DNA from: Salinilacustrithrix sp034522155 | Lineage (GTDB): Bacteria; Actinomycetota; Acidimicrobiia; Acidimicrobiales; Salinilacustritrichaceae | Direction of reading: 5' to 3' | Assembly: GCA_034522155.1 (NCBI GenBank) | Contig: JAXHLP010000003.1 | Location: forward strand, 186,001-250,000 | DNA: 64,000 nt | Part shown: in pieces, positions 8,411-17,235 of the stretch | Layout of the letters: the number at the start of each line of letters is the position of its first letter | Numbering within the stretch: the stretch's first letter is position 1 | The notes under the pieces: generated by a model | Databases searched by the model: none | The model's input: the letters and a program-made list of their open reading frames with translations, nothing else | What the model was told of the DNA's origin: nothing | Program-made: the position numbers and the translations under genes

Positions 8411-8518
8411 AGCGGGACGGACGTTATCGCCGCATCGCCCGTCGGGTCAGATCCGGGCTTCACGCCACGCCCCGGCCACCGGAGGAGAACGATCCGGCCC
8501 GCTCGCACACCATGGGAA

Positions 8519-9889
8519 CTAACGGTCGACCTCGCCCATGATGGGGTCGGCGCTGGAGATGTTGACCACGGCGTCGGCGATCAGCCCATCGCGCATCATG
8601 TGGGGCAGTGTCTGCAGGTTGACGAAGCTCGGCCCCCGGATGTGCATCCGGTACGGCTTGGCGCCGCCATCGGAGACGATGTAGCAGCCGAGCTCGCCGC
8701 GGGGGCTCTCCACCGCGCAGTAGACCTCGCCGGCGGGCACCTTGAAGCCCTCGGTGAAGATCTTGAAGTGGTGGATGAGCGCTTCCATCGACTCGTCGAT
8801 GCGAGCCCGGGGCGGCGGGGTGACCTTCTTGTCCTGGATCCGGTAGTCGCCGCCGGGCATGTGTTCGAGGATCTGGTGGACGATCCCGATCGATTCGCGG
8901 ATCTCGTTGAGCCGGATGGCGTAGCGGTCGAAGGCGTCGCCGTAGGTGCCCACGAGCACGTCGAAGTCGACCTGGTCGTACCGCAGGTACGGGTCGTCGC
9001 GGCGCAGGTCCCACGCCACCCCCGTGGCCCGCAGGATCGGCCCGGTGGCGCCGAGGGCCATCGCCTCGGTGTCGGTGATGACCCCGACTCCCTGGAGTCG
9101 CTCGCGGTAGATCGGCTGGCCCGTGAGCAGCGTGTCGAACTCGTCGAGTTGGGGCGGGAGGTAGTCGATCAGCTTGAGCACGTCGTCGCGCCAACCGTCG
9201 GGCAGGTCGGCAGCGACGCCACCGGGTCGGATGAAGTTGTGGTTCATCCGCAGGCCCGTGATCTTCTCGAGCAGGCGGAGGGCCTCCTCGCGCTCGCGCC
9301 AACCGTAGATCATCATCCCGACCGCGCCGACGTCCATGCCGTTGGTGGCCAAGTAGAGCAGGTGCGAGCTGATCCGGTTGAGCTCGGTGAGCAGCATGCG
9401 GATCCACTGGGCCCGCTCGGGAATGTCCTCGTGGATCCCGAGGAGCCGCTCGGTGGCCATGGAGAAGACCAGCTCGCTGAACAGCGGCGATGCGTAGTCC
9501 ATCCGCGTCACGTTGGTGGGGCCCTGGAGGAAGGTGAGCTCCTCGCCCGTCTTCTCCATGCCGGTGTGGAGGTAGCCGATCACCGGCTTGGTGCGCAGCA
9601 CCCGCTCGCCATCGAGCTCGAGCATGAGACGGAGCACGCCGTGCGTCGACGGGTGCTGGGGCCCCATGTTGATGATCATCGTGGTGTCGTCGCCGGACTC
9701 CTCGGCGTCGGCCTCCATGAGCGCCTCGGCCTCGGCCTCGGACAGGCGCAACGCGGCGCCGGCCTCGCGGAGCAGCTCCTTGGCGCCGCTGGCACCCCGG
9801 GCCTCCATGACCTGGCGGCCCTCGTCGGTGAGGGAGGAGTCCTGGCCGGCCCAGCTGGTGTCGGCCGCGCTGTCCTCGGTCGTGCTCAT
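8519..9889 (-). CDS. nuoD: NADH-quinone oxidoreductase subunit D
   Basis: 49-kDa subunit forming part of the quinone-binding pocket, related to NiFe hydrogenase large subunits. Motifs include NMGPQHPSTHGVLRL, IGYLHTGMEKTGE, PTNVTRMDYASPL (quinone-site region) and ESPRGELGCYIVSDGG. 456 residues; the first 70 are an acidic, Ala-rich N-terminal extension before the conserved core. ATG start at 9889; the gap to nuoC is 66 bases. It pairs with NuoB and NuoC at the base of the peripheral arm. Confidence 0.96.
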   Translation of the reverse strand: MSTTEDSAADTSWAGQDSSLTDEGRQVMEARGASGAKELLREAGAALRLSEAEAEALMEADAEESGDDTTMIINMGPQHPSTHGVLRLMLELDGERVLRTKPVIGYLHTGMEKTGEELTFLQGPTNVTRMDYASPLFSELVFSMATERLLGIHEDIPERAQWIRMLLTELNRISSHLLYLATNGMDVGAVGMMIYGWREREEALRLLEKITGLRMNHNFIRPGGVAADLPDGWRDDVLKLIDYLPPQLDEFDTLLTGQPIYRERLQGVGVITDTEAMALGATGPILRATGVAWDLRRDDPYLRYDQVDFDVLVGTYGDAFDRYAIRLNEIRESIGIVHQILEHMPGGDYRIQDKKVTPPPRARIDESMEALIHHFKIFTEGFKVPAGEVYCAVESPRGELGCYIVSDGGAKPYRMHIRGPSFVNLQTLPHMMRDGLIADAVVNISSADPIMGEVDR

Positions 9890-9955
9890 CGTTCGGTGAC
9901 ACTTCCCGTGCTGCTGGAAGGGAGCGTGGTACCCGTCTGGTGGCTCATCGCTCGG

Positions 9956-10507
9956 TCACGCTCCCTTGAACTGGACCGGGATGCGTCCCACGGCGTAGTC
10001 CTTGCGCAGCGGGTGGCCGTCCCAGTCCTCGGGCATGAGGATGCGGGTGAGGTCAGGATGGCCGTCGAAGCGGATGCCGAACAGGTCGTAGACCTCGCGC
10101 TCCATGGCCTCGGTGCCGGGATGGACCTCGAACAGCGACGGGACGGCCGGATCGTCCTCTGGCACCTGGACCCGCAGGCGTAGGCGTGTGCGGTGGGTGT
10201 GGCTGAGCAGCATCACCACGAGCTCGAACCGCTCGGGCTCGACATCCGGGGGCAGCTCGCGGGGCGATTCGTAGGTGAGGTAGTCGACGGCGGTGACGTC
10301 GATGCAGGAGTCGTAGCCCTCGTCGTCGCGCAGCTCGAGGACGAACGTGGCGAGCTCGTGGCGGCCGACGTGGAGGACGGTCTGGCCACGGGAATCGGTG
10401 GCGAGCTGGCCATGGACACGCTCGGGTTCGGGCGGGGCCTCGACGGTGGTGTCGTCGACGATGTCGTGCTCGTCGCGCTCAGGGGTGCGGTCGGTCTCGT
10501 CGCTCAC
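9956..10507 (-). CDS. nuoC: NADH-quinone oxidoreductase subunit C
   Basis: 30-kDa subunit of complex I that docks on NuoD. The conserved core is ATFVLELRDDEGYDSCIDVTAVDYL and the C-terminal signature is EREVYDLFGIRFDGHPDLTRILMPEDWDGHPLRKDY. 183 residues, with an acidic N-terminal extension of about 30. The GTG start at 10507 overlaps the nuoB stop (GTGA). It is a separate gene here, not the nuoCD fusion of enterobacteria. Confidence 0.95.
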   Translation of the reverse strand: MSDETDRTPERDEHDIVDDTTVEAPPEPERVHGQLATDSRGQTVLHVGRHELATFVLELRDDEGYDSCIDVTAVDYLTYESPRELPPDVEPERFELVVMLLSHTHRTRLRLRVQVPEDDPAVPSLFEVHPGTEAMEREVYDLFGIRFDGHPDLTRILMPEDWDGHPLRKDYAVGRIPVQFKGA

Positions 10508-11082
10508 CGGGAGATCTGGACCTTTTGATCAGCGGCGGTCTGGCCGTCGACCTGGGAGATCGTCAGCCCGGCGCCGGCGCCGGTCTCCTCGCGGCGGCGG
10601 AGGATCTCGCCCGAGTCGATCTCGTCGTGGATCGTGTTGATGGCGTGGATGAGCGTCTCGGGCCCGGGGGGACAGCCCGGGGCGTACGCATCGACCGGTA
10701 CGACCTGGTCGACGCCCTGGACGATGGCGTAGTTGTTGAACATGCCGCCGGAGCTGGCGCAGACGCCCATCGACAGGACCCACTTGGGCTCCATCATCTG
10801 GTCGTAGATCTGGCGTAGCACCGGCGCCATCTTCTGGCTGACCCGGCCGGCCACGATCATGAGGTCGGCCTGGCGGGGCGAGGCGCGGAAGACCTCCATG
10901 CCGAAGCGGGACAGGTCGTAGTGGGCGCCACCGGCGGCCATCATCTCCAGCGCGCAGCACGCGAGCCCGAACGTGGCCGGCCACAGGCTCGACTTGCGGG
11001 CCCAGCGCACCACGTCCTCGATGCGGCCGGTGAACACGTTGTGGTCGAGGCCCTCGAGACCTTCGTTCAGATCCCAGCCCAT
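10504..11082 (-). CDS. nuoB: NADH-quinone oxidoreductase subunit B (cluster N2)
   Basis: PSST subunit carrying [4Fe-4S] cluster N2, the last electron donor to quinone. Family signatures are FGLACCALEMM with the tandem Cys pair, ASPRQADLMIVAGRV, MGVCASSGGMFNNY and YAPGCPPGPETLI, which supply the remaining two Cys ligands. 192 residues. The ATG at 11082 has a near-perfect Shine-Dalgarno (GGAGGTGAT) just upstream. The N-terminal segment is short and hydrophilic. Confidence 0.97.
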   Translation of the reverse strand: MGWDLNEGLEGLDHNVFTGRIEDVVRWARKSSLWPATFGLACCALEMMAAGGAHYDLSRFGMEVFRASPRQADLMIVAGRVSQKMAPVLRQIYDQMMEPKWVLSMGVCASSGGMFNNYAIVQGVDQVVPVDAYAPGCPPGPETLIHAINTIHDEIDSGEILRRREETGAGAGLTISQVDGQTAADQKVQISR

Positions 11083-11101
11083 GGGATCACCTCCCTCGGG
11101 T

Positions 11102-11602
11102 TCACGCGGCTTCGGTCGTCTGCGGGGTGCCGGTCGGGTGGGTGCTGCCCGGTGCGGGCTCCCGTCCGTCGAGGCCGACCCGGCGGACCGTCGAGGTGGT
11201 GGTCCGCTCGTCGGATCGCATGCTGGCGCGCTCGAGCCGCTTGACCGGACCCCAGTCGAGGGCACCCTTGGAGAACTCGTAGGCCAGGGAGACGATGATC
11301 GGCGCCGAGAACAACGCGACAGCGAACAACCCGTAGGGGCCGAGCTGGCGGTAGATGGTGGCCCACGGGTAGAGGAAGATGATCTCGATGTCGAACACGA
11401 CGAACGACATGGCCACGAGGTAGAACTTCACCGGGAAGCGTTCGGGCGGCTCCTTGGTGGGCACGATGCCGCACTCGTAGGGCGCCAGCTTCGCCTCGGT
11501 CAGCTTCTTGGGCGCCACCAGCTTCACGGTGATGAAGCTGCCGGCCACGAACACGGCCGCCAGGACCAGCAGCACCGCGAGCGGGAGGTACTGACCCATC
11601 AT
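11102..11602 (-). CDS. nuoA: NADH-quinone oxidoreductase subunit A
   Basis: Three-helix membrane subunit of complex I. Signatures are KLAPYECGIVPTKEPPERFPVKFYL, with the conserved YECG Cys loop, and FVVFDIEIIFLYPWA. 166 residues, longer than the usual 120-140 because of a polar C-terminal tail of about 40. The start is ATG 11602 (or the next codon, 11599). It opens the nuo part of the operon 22 bases after the unknown membrane gene, so nuo transcription appears continuous with the bc genes. Confidence 0.95.
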   Translation of the reverse strand: MMGQYLPLAVLLVLAAVFVAGSFITVKLVAPKKLTEAKLAPYECGIVPTKEPPERFPVKFYLVAMSFVVFDIEIIFLYPWATIYRQLGPYGLFAVALFSAPIIVSLAYEFSKGALDWGPVKRLERASMRSDERTTTSTVRRVGLDGREPAPGSTHPTGTPQTTEAA

Positions 11603-11624
11603 GTCTGCGACGACCTGGGCATGG

Positions 11625-12557
11625 CTACGACGCTCCGGCCTGCACGTCTTCGGCGTGCTCGAGGTTCTCCTCGAGCAGGCGCTCGCGCTGGTGGAGCACC
11701 CAGCACAGCAGCAGGAAGATGGCGGTCGACCCGATGGTGATCATCGCTGCCGGGAAGCGGACGTCGCCGATGTCGCGGATCATCACCACGTTGATGACCG
11801 GCTCGCTCGGATCGGGCTCCGGCACGGGCGGCGGCTGGCCGGCGACGGCCTCCTGCTCTCGCGCGGCCTGGATCTGGAGCACGGCGTAGTGATCGGGGTG
11901 GGTGAGCTGGAGGGTCTGCTCGACCTTGGTGACGATCCGGTCCCACACGTTCGGGTTCTCGGGCAGGCCCTCCTTGCCGCCGGTCTCGTAGGCGGCCAGG
12001 GCCACGTAGTCGCTGGCACCGGAGAAGTCGAACGAGCACGTGGTGCACTCGGCGACCGCCGACGACACCGTGGCTTCGGCCTCGTTGCGCACCGCGTCGG
12101 AGGGCGCCAGCAGCTCCCAGCCATCGGACGCCTCCTCGAACTGGTCGGCGAGCGCCTCGAACTGCTCGGGGTCCTCGTCGGGCAGGTCCTGGAGCGTCTC
12201 GTGGTCGATGCCATCGGCATCGCTGGGCAGGACCGAGAAGTCGAGATCTCGTACGTCGTCGGTCACGGCCTGGGCGGGATCGCCCTCGTTGTACTCGACG
12301 ACGTCCCACTCGGGCGCTTGTCCCTGCATGCCGATGCCGTAGATCCACCAGAGGGCGCCCATGATCGCCATCCAGCCGAAGAAGCCGGTCATGGCGAGCA
12401 GGAAACCGAGCCGGGCCCCGGTGTTGGTGCCGAGCAGCAGGTACACCGACCCCATGAGGACGACGACGCCCACGAGCACGGACAGGATGCCGCGGATGGT
12501 GGGATCGAAGGCGATGCCGGCGAGCACGTTGCCGGTGGTGGTGGCCAGGGTGGGCAC
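11625..12557 (-). CDS. Unknown membrane protein of the bc-complex gene cluster
   Basis: No family recognised. 310 residues: about three hydrophobic N-terminal segments (roughly residues 20-90, ending in FGWMAIMGALWWIYGIGM), a long acidic soluble domain (about 95-265), and one C-terminal helix (AAMITIGSTAIFLLLCWVLH) followed by a charged tail. The soluble part holds a CTTC pair, which could be redox-active or bind metal. It lies 3 bases after the diheme cytochrome c gene and 22 before nuoA, so it is probably an accessory subunit or assembly factor of the quinol:cytochrome c oxidoreductase. It has no heme or iron-sulfur motif, so a structural role is the more cautious view. Confidence 0.75.
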   Translation of the reverse strand: MPTLATTTGNVLAGIAFDPTIRGILSVLVGVVVLMGSVYLLLGTNTGARLGFLLAMTGFFGWMAIMGALWWIYGIGMQGQAPEWDVVEYNEGDPAQAVTDDVRDLDFSVLPSDADGIDHETLQDLPDEDPEQFEALADQFEEASDGWELLAPSDAVRNEAEATVSSAVAECTTCSFDFSGASDYVALAAYETGGKEGLPENPNVWDRIVTKVEQTLQLTHPDHYAVLQIQAAREQEAVAGQPPPVPEPDPSEPVINVVMIRDIGDVRFPAAMITIGSTAIFLLLCWVLHQRERLLEENLEHAEDVQAGAS

Positions 12558-12560
12558 GGC

Positions 12561-13730
12561 TCAGACCTCGTCCTCGATGTCGGCGGCGGGCAGCGACGCC
12601 ACGTACTCGGCGATCGCGTGGATCATCTCGTCGGACAGCATGCCTCCCTCGGAGGGGTAGATGCCGTCCTCGATGTCGTCGTTGTTGGGGTTGACGCCGA
12701 AGCCGGGCATCGCACCGCTGCCGATGCCGCTGTTGCCGTAGCTGGCGCCCTGTTCCGATCCGACCATGAGGAACTCGGCCAACAGGTCGGTGTTGGCGAA
12801 CTGGCGGGGGATCACGCCCCGCAGCGGCGGGCCGAGCGCGCCGGCGCCGTCGGGATAGTCGATGAATCGGTCGACGTCGGCGCCCTCGGGCTGCACCGAA
12901 CCCTCGTTGATGGACCAACCCCGCGTGTGGCAGCGGGCGCAGGCGTAGGCACCGCCGGCGAAGCCGCTCTCTTCGCCGAGGTTGAACAGCGCTTTGCCGG
13001 TCTCGAGGCTGTCGTAGTCGATCTCGCTCGGGCCGGCGGCTCCCAGCGTGTTCGCCAGTTCGCCCTCGACCGCCGCGATCGACTCCTCGGAGCTGATCTG
13101 GATCGACTGCAGGTAGTCGACGAGGTTCTTGATCTGCTGCTCGGTGAGGGGGCCGCCACCGGGCTCACCCCAGGCCGGCATCGGCGAGAACGCCCGGCCG
13201 TAGTTGAGGATCTCGGTGACCTCGGCCCGGCTGTAGCGCAGCAGCACGGTGTCGAGGGCCGGCGCCTTCCAGTCAGCCTGGGCGACGAACTCGGAGTTCT
13301 CGTCGAGGATCGTGTAGGAGGCCACGCCGCCGACACCGTCGGGGCCGTGGCAGCTGCTGCACTGCGCGTTGTAGGTCTCCTCGCCCCGGTCGGCGAAGAC
13401 CCGCTCGAAGTTCTCCTCGGCACCATCCATGCGGCCGGGCTCGGCCAGCCAGTAGGCGGGCAGGCCGATGCCGATGACGGCGAGGGTGGCCAGCCCGAAG
13501 GTGAGGGTGCGGTCGAGCTTCCTGGACTCGAGCTCGTCGTCGTCGTAGTACGGCTTGAGGTTGGCGGCGAGCTCGAGCTCGGCGCCGACCTCCTCACGCC
13601 CGGCACGGACGTTGGCGAGGGCGTAGATGACGACGCCGGCGACGGCGATGACGGCGACGACGATGCCGACGACTTCGACCGTGCTGGCGCCGTAGAGCAT
13701 CACGGGCACCGCGGGGGACAGATCAATCAT
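12561..13730 (-). CDS. qcrC: Diheme cytochrome c subunit of the bc complex
   Basis: Membrane-bound diheme cytochrome c that would take electrons from the Rieske protein and relay them to the terminal oxidase. 389 residues. There is an N-terminal hydrophobic helix (about 15-40), a second near residue 80, then two cytochrome c domains with CSSCH (about residue 125) and CARCH (about residue 270). Possible distal Met ligands lie in FSPMPAWGEPGGGPLTEQQI and GAMPGFG. ATG start at 13730. The diheme form resembles actinobacterial QcrC, but the order relative to cytochrome b differs from Mycobacterium. Confidence 0.88.
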   Translation of the reverse strand: MIDLSPAVPVMLYGASTVEVVGIVVAVIAVAGVVIYALANVRAGREEVGAELELAANLKPYYDDDELESRKLDRTLTFGLATLAVIGIGLPAYWLAEPGRMDGAEENFERVFADRGEETYNAQCSSCHGPDGVGGVASYTILDENSEFVAQADWKAPALDTVLLRYSRAEVTEILNYGRAFSPMPAWGEPGGGPLTEQQIKNLVDYLQSIQISSEESIAAVEGELANTLGAAGPSEIDYDSLETGKALFNLGEESGFAGGAYACARCHTRGWSINEGSVQPEGADVDRFIDYPDGAGALGPPLRGVIPRQFANTDLLAEFLMVGSEQGASYGNSGIGSGAMPGFGVNPNNDDIEDGIYPSEGGMLSDEMIHAIAEYVASLPAADIEDEV

Positions 13731-13758
13731 GGTTCAGGGATCTCAGCTCTGCTCGGGC

Positions 13759-14631
13759 TCAGTGCGAGCCATCACTGGCGCAGTGGGGCCCTTCGGCTTC
13801 CTGGCCGGTGGTGTTGGTTCCGATGGGCGGTCCGAGGATGATCGTGCCGGTGTCGACGGTGAGCACGCCACCGGACACGTCCATGGCGAAGCGGTCGAGG
13901 CCTCGCGGCGCGGGACCGCCCTTCTTCTCGCCGACCCGGTTGTACTGCGAGCCGTGGCACTGGCACTCGAACCACTGCGACGTCTCACACTCGGGCACGC
14001 GGCAGCCGAGGTGGACGCACTTCTGGTACAGGGCCACGACACCGGCTTCCATCCCGGCGAGCTCGGGGGGCGAGTACACCTCGCGTGCCTTGTCGAGCGC
14101 GTTGGACGGATACTCGGTGATCCACATGCGGCCCTCGGGCTTGTAGAGGAAGCCGTTGTTCTCCTTGATCTCGCCGATGATCTCGTCGACGTTGCCGACC
14201 CGGATGGTCGAGCCGAAGCCCTCGCTGCCCTGCGGCCACAGGAACGCGATCACCGAGGCACCGAAGCCGGACAGGCCGACGATGAAGAACCCCGTGATCG
14301 AGCGGTTGAGGAACTGGCGGCGGGTGGCGCCGAGCGTGTCGGGGTCGGGCGGCACCCAGGCGGTGGGGGCCGACGAGCCGGCGGTGACCAGCTCCTTGCC
14401 CGACTCGCGCTGGTCGAGCTTGGCCGCGAGCTCGAGCTCCTTGCCCGATGCCGTGGCCTTGCCCTCCTCGCGGGTGATCGCTGCCGTGCCCGTGTCGCGG
14501 GTGCGCGTCTCGCGGGACAGGGCGCCGATGGCCTTGGTGGTCTCGTTGCGCCGGGCCGCGGCGATGAGCACGACGGCGCCGAGGACGACGAAGGCGCCGG
14601 CGGCGATGGCGATGATGGTTCCGGTTGCCAT
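13759..14631 (-). CDS. qcrA: Rieske iron-sulfur subunit of the bc complex
   Basis: High-potential [2Fe-2S] subunit that oxidises quinol at the Qo site. The two cluster-binding boxes are CVHLGC and CQCHGS, as expected for two Cys and two His ligands. 290 residues. There is a first hydrophobic helix at the very N-terminus, then a hydrophilic stretch, and a second helix after TRRQFLNRSITGFFIVGLSG that looks like a twin-arginine-type signal-anchor (RRQFLN). ATG start at 14631. The downstream neighbour is the diheme cytochrome c. Confidence 0.93.
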   Translation of the reverse strand: MATGTIIAIAAGAFVVLGAVVLIAAARRNETTKAIGALSRETRTRDTGTAAITREEGKATASGKELELAAKLDQRESGKELVTAGSSAPTAWVPPDPDTLGATRRQFLNRSITGFFIVGLSGFGASVIAFLWPQGSEGFGSTIRVGNVDEIIGEIKENNGFLYKPEGRMWITEYPSNALDKAREVYSPPELAGMEAGVVALYQKCVHLGCRVPECETSQWFECQCHGSQYNRVGEKKGGPAPRGLDRFAMDVSGGVLTVDTGTIILGPPIGTNTTGQEAEGPHCASDGSH

Positions 14632-14660
14632 GACTTACTTGCCTTTCGGTGAGCGCTGAC

Positions 14661-15476
14661 TCACAGCTCGAAGAAGAGGCCGCCGTTCCAGGGGAAGATG
14701 AAGTTGAACCCGGGACCGCGGAAGAACGAACCGATGATCACCAGTACTGCCCAGAACATCAGGAACATCGTGAACAACGAGATCACGAACTTGCGATCGT
14801 TGGGCTTGTTGGAGGGATTGCGGTCGGTGTAGGGCGCCAGGATCAGCGCGAACAGCCCCACGCCGGGGATGGTCACGCCCGCGACCATCGGGTGGAACAT
14901 GGTCAGCAGCTCCTGGAGACCGAGGAAGTACCAGGGCGCCTTCGACGGGTTGGGTGTCTCGTTGAAGTTGGCCAGCTCGAGCAGCGGGGCGTTGACGAAG
15001 ATGGAGAAGACGAGCGTGAACGCGAGGACCACGAGGGCGGCCACGAACTCGATCACCAGCAGGTGGGGCCAGACATGGACCTTGTCGAGCGGGGTGGCCC
15101 GGACGTCCTGGATCGAGCCTGACTTGACGACGGTGAGCAGGCGCTGGGTGTGACCACCGGGGCCGGTGGGCGCGGCGCCTCCGTTGGTGCCCGCCGGCGC
15201 GGCGGCCGGAGCGGTCGCCACGGCCGTGCCGCCCCCTCCGCCCTCGCCTCCGGATGACCCGGCGGCCTCGCCGCCACCCTCGCCGCCCCCGGACTGGGCA
15301 CGCGCGGCCTTGGACCGTTCGAGGAGGTGGGCCGGGATGCGGGACTCGGCTTCGGCCTGCTCGGGCGTCTGCTCGGCGGACTCGTCGCCGCCGTCTTCGG
15401 CCGCGCCCTTCTCCTCTTCGGCCTTCTTGCGGGCCTCTTCGGCTCGCTTCCGGAGGTGCTCGGGGATCTCAGTCAT
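14661..15476 (-). CDS. Cytochrome b C-terminal half (b6f subunit IV-like)
   Basis: C-terminal domain of cytochrome b as a separate protein, like PetD of the b6f complex. The membrane part (about 130-271) has three helices and the Qo-site motif APWYFLGLQELL, corresponding to PEWY with the Glu replaced. A hydrophilic N-terminal region of about 110 residues (Glu/Ala, then Gly/Ser/Ala rich) precedes it. It contains EIPEHLRKR and RIPAHLLERS, a motif repeated in the cytochrome c gene at 17540. ATG 15476 is chosen; a TTG at 15497 is an in-frame alternative. Typical actinobacteria have an unsplit QcrB. Confidence 0.88.
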   Translation of the reverse strand: MTEIPEHLRKRAEEARKKAEEEKGAAEDGGDESAEQTPEQAEAESRIPAHLLERSKAARAQSGGGEGGGEAAGSSGGEGGGGGTAVATAPAAAPAGTNGGAAPTGPGGHTQRLLTVVKSGSIQDVRATPLDKVHVWPHLLVIEFVAALVVLAFTLVFSIFVNAPLLELANFNETPNPSKAPWYFLGLQELLTMFHPMVAGVTIPGVGLFALILAPYTDRNPSNKPNDRKFVISLFTMFLMFWAVLVIIGSFFRGPGFNFIFPWNGGLFFEL

Positions 15477-15510
15477 GGGAAAGCTCTCTACGTCCAAATC
15501 TACCGGCGGT

Positions 15511-16302
15511 TTACAGCGGTCCCGAGATGCCGCCGTCCTTGCGCACCCGCCAGAAGTGGATCGCCAGGAAGATGACGAGCACGAACGGGAGCATCAGGAC
15601 GTGCAGCACGTACCAGCGCAACAACGTGTCGGAGCCGATCTCGACCCCGCCCAGCAAGACGAACCGGACCTGGTCACCGAAGACCGGCGTGTAACCCATC
15701 ATGTTGGTGCCCACGGTCACGGCCCAGAGGGCGAGTTGGTCCCACGGCAGCAGGTAGCCGGTGAAGGACAGCAGCAGGGTGAGGGTGAGCAGGATCACGC
15801 CGACCACCCAGTTGAACTCGCGGGGCGGCTTGTAGGCCCCGTGGTAGAAGACGCGGGCCATGTGCAGGAACACCGACAGCACCATGAGGTGCGCGGCCCA
15901 CCGGTGCATGTTCCGCACCAGCAGGCCGAAGGTCACCCCGGTCTGGAGGTTGGCGATGTCCTGCCAGGCCTGGGCCGCGGTGGGCCGGTAGAAGAACATC
16001 AGGAAGATGCCGGTGACCGTGAGCAGGATGAACAGGAAGAACGACAGCCCGCCGAGGCACAGCGTGTAGCTCACCTTCACCGCGTGGCGCTTCACCTTGA
16101 CCGGGTGCAGGTGGTACAGCACCGAGTTCATGACCACGTAGCTGCGGTTACGCGGGGAGTCGGTGTAGCCCTTGCGGAAGATCGACCCGGGCCGGAAGAT
16201 CGAGTTCCACGCCTGGGACGACTGCACCTTGTCGGGCAGGTCCTGCATGGTCTTGCTCAGGCGCTCGCCGATCGATGGCTTGTCTTCGGTGGTGCTGGCC
16301 AC
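15511..16302 (-). CDS. qcrB: Cytochrome b N-terminal half (b6-like)
   Basis: Diheme cytochrome b core with four membrane helices. Heme-ligand helices are visible in RNMHRWAAHLMVL with FLHMARVFYHGAY, and in RWYVLHVLMLPFVLVIFLAIH. The conserved LLSFTGYLLPWDQLALWA loop is present. 263 residues, the size of a b6-type half, with the C-half encoded by the next gene. ATG at 16302. An N-terminal amphipathic, Lys-rich segment of about 60 residues precedes the first helix. Confidence 0.92.
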   Translation of the reverse strand: MASTTEDKPSIGERLSKTMQDLPDKVQSSQAWNSIFRPGSIFRKGYTDSPRNRSYVVMNSVLYHLHPVKVKRHAVKVSYTLCLGGLSFFLFILLTVTGIFLMFFYRPTAAQAWQDIANLQTGVTFGLLVRNMHRWAAHLMVLSVFLHMARVFYHGAYKPPREFNWVVGVILLTLTLLLSFTGYLLPWDQLALWAVTVGTNMMGYTPVFGDQVRFVLLGGVEIGSDTLLRWYVLHVLMLPFVLVIFLAIHFWRVRKDGGISGPL

Positions 16303-16326
16303 GACGGTTCTCCTTGACCTGTTCTC

Positions 16327-16743
16327 TCAGCCCAACCGCATGCCGTAGCCGTAGCCGTGGCTGTTGGTGCGCTGGTGGGGATCGCCGACGGCGTTCGGTT
16401 CGCCGAGCTTGCCGAGGATGATGACGCCGGTGGGGCAGCGGTCGACACAGAGCGCGCACCGGGTGCACACGTCGTCGTCGATGGTGAAGATCACGTGGTC
16501 GGCCGGGTCGAGACCGGGCTGTTCGGTGCCGATGGCCGACTCGATGGCATCGGGGCGGACCATGTGGATGCACTTCCACGGGCAGATGTCGACACAGCCG
16601 TCGCACATGATGCACTCGGACTGGTCGATGTGGATGAACTGCTTCGGCTTGACGGCCGCCTGCAGCCACGAGGCGTCGACCTCTTGGAGCACGTAGTCGC
16701 TCCGGAACTCCGGCAGCGGCGGATTGGCGTCGTTGGCACCCAT
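16327..16743 (-). CDS. 2x[4Fe-4S] ferredoxin-like protein in the bc operon
   Basis: Soluble 138-residue protein with two ferredoxin motifs, CIMCDGCVDICP (about residues 44-55) and CTRCALCVDRCP (about 92-103), like NuoI-type or polyferredoxin domains. It has no membrane helix. It lies 24 bases before cytochrome b and 10 after a small membrane protein. This suggests an electron-transfer subunit attached to the bc complex, not a free ferredoxin. Such a protein is not part of the classical bc1 or b6f complexes; its partner is unknown. Confidence 0.85.
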   Translation of the reverse strand: MGANDANPPLPEFRSDYVLQEVDASWLQAAVKPKQFIHIDQSECIMCDGCVDICPWKCIHMVRPDAIESAIGTEQPGLDPADHVIFTIDDDVCTRCALCVDRCPTGVIILGKLGEPNAVGDPHQRTNSHGYGYGMRLG

Positions 16744-16753
16744 GGGGTCCTCC

Positions 16754-17203
16754 TCAACCCTTCTTGACCAGCGGCCGGCCGTAGGTGGACGTGGGGACCA
16801 CGGCGGCCTCGGCGTCGGCCTTCTTCTTGCGGTCGTTCCACCAGGCCCAGACCCAGATCTGCAGACCCAGCGCCACGACGTAGATCAGGACGGCGATGAG
16901 GTCCTTGACGTGGAGGTAGTTGACGGTGAGGGGCAACCACCCGCCCTCGGCCTCGGGCCGGAGGAGGTTCAGCGGGCCCCAGACCGTGGAGGAACTGGTC
17001 CAGTCGAGCTCGTTCTCGGCCCAGGACAGCCACTGGTGGGGGATGACCCCGTACCACCAGAACATGAGGGCGAAGGTGTAGGTGGCGGCGAGGTTGGCTT
17101 CGCCCCAGGTCAGCCGGGCCTCGAAGTCACGGCGCTTGCCGAAGAGCACCACGGCGACGAGGCCGATGATCCCGATCAGACTGGATGTGACTAGGGCGAC
17201 CAC
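16754..17203 (-). CDS. Small membrane protein, first gene of the bc-nuo operon
   Basis: Unrecognised 149-residue protein with about three to four hydrophobic segments: the N-terminus (LIGIIGLVAVVLF), around TYTFALMFWWYGVIPHQWLSW, and LIAVLIYVVALGLQIWVWAWW. A Lys-rich tail follows. Trp and Tyr are frequent. As leader of an operon encoding cytochrome b, Rieske and cytochrome c subunits, it is probably an accessory membrane subunit. The GTG start at 17203 lies 14 bases downstream (minus strand) of the candidate Rex operator. Confidence 0.75.
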   Translation of the reverse strand: MVALVTSSLIGIIGLVAVVLFGKRRDFEARLTWGEANLAATYTFALMFWWYGVIPHQWLSWAENELDWTSSSTVWGPLNLLRPEAEGGWLPLTVNYLHVKDLIAVLIYVVALGLQIWVWAWWNDRKKKADAEAAVVPTSTYGRPLVKKG

Positions 17204-17217
17204 GGCGTGTCAGTACC

Positions 17218-17235
17218 TCGTGAATTCGATCACAA
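17218..17235. promoter_or_regulatory. Candidate Rex operator before the bc-nuo operon
   Basis: TCGTGAATTCGATCACAA (plus strand) matches the Rex consensus TTGTGAANNNNTTCACAA at 12 of 14 positions. It lies 14 bases upstream of the first gene of the operon, where a repressor would block initiation. Rex represses respiratory genes at low NADH/NAD+ and releases DNA when NADH rises; Streptomyces Rex is known to act on nuo and rex-hem operons. A rex gene is in this window at 34922-35554. Confidence 0.65.
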
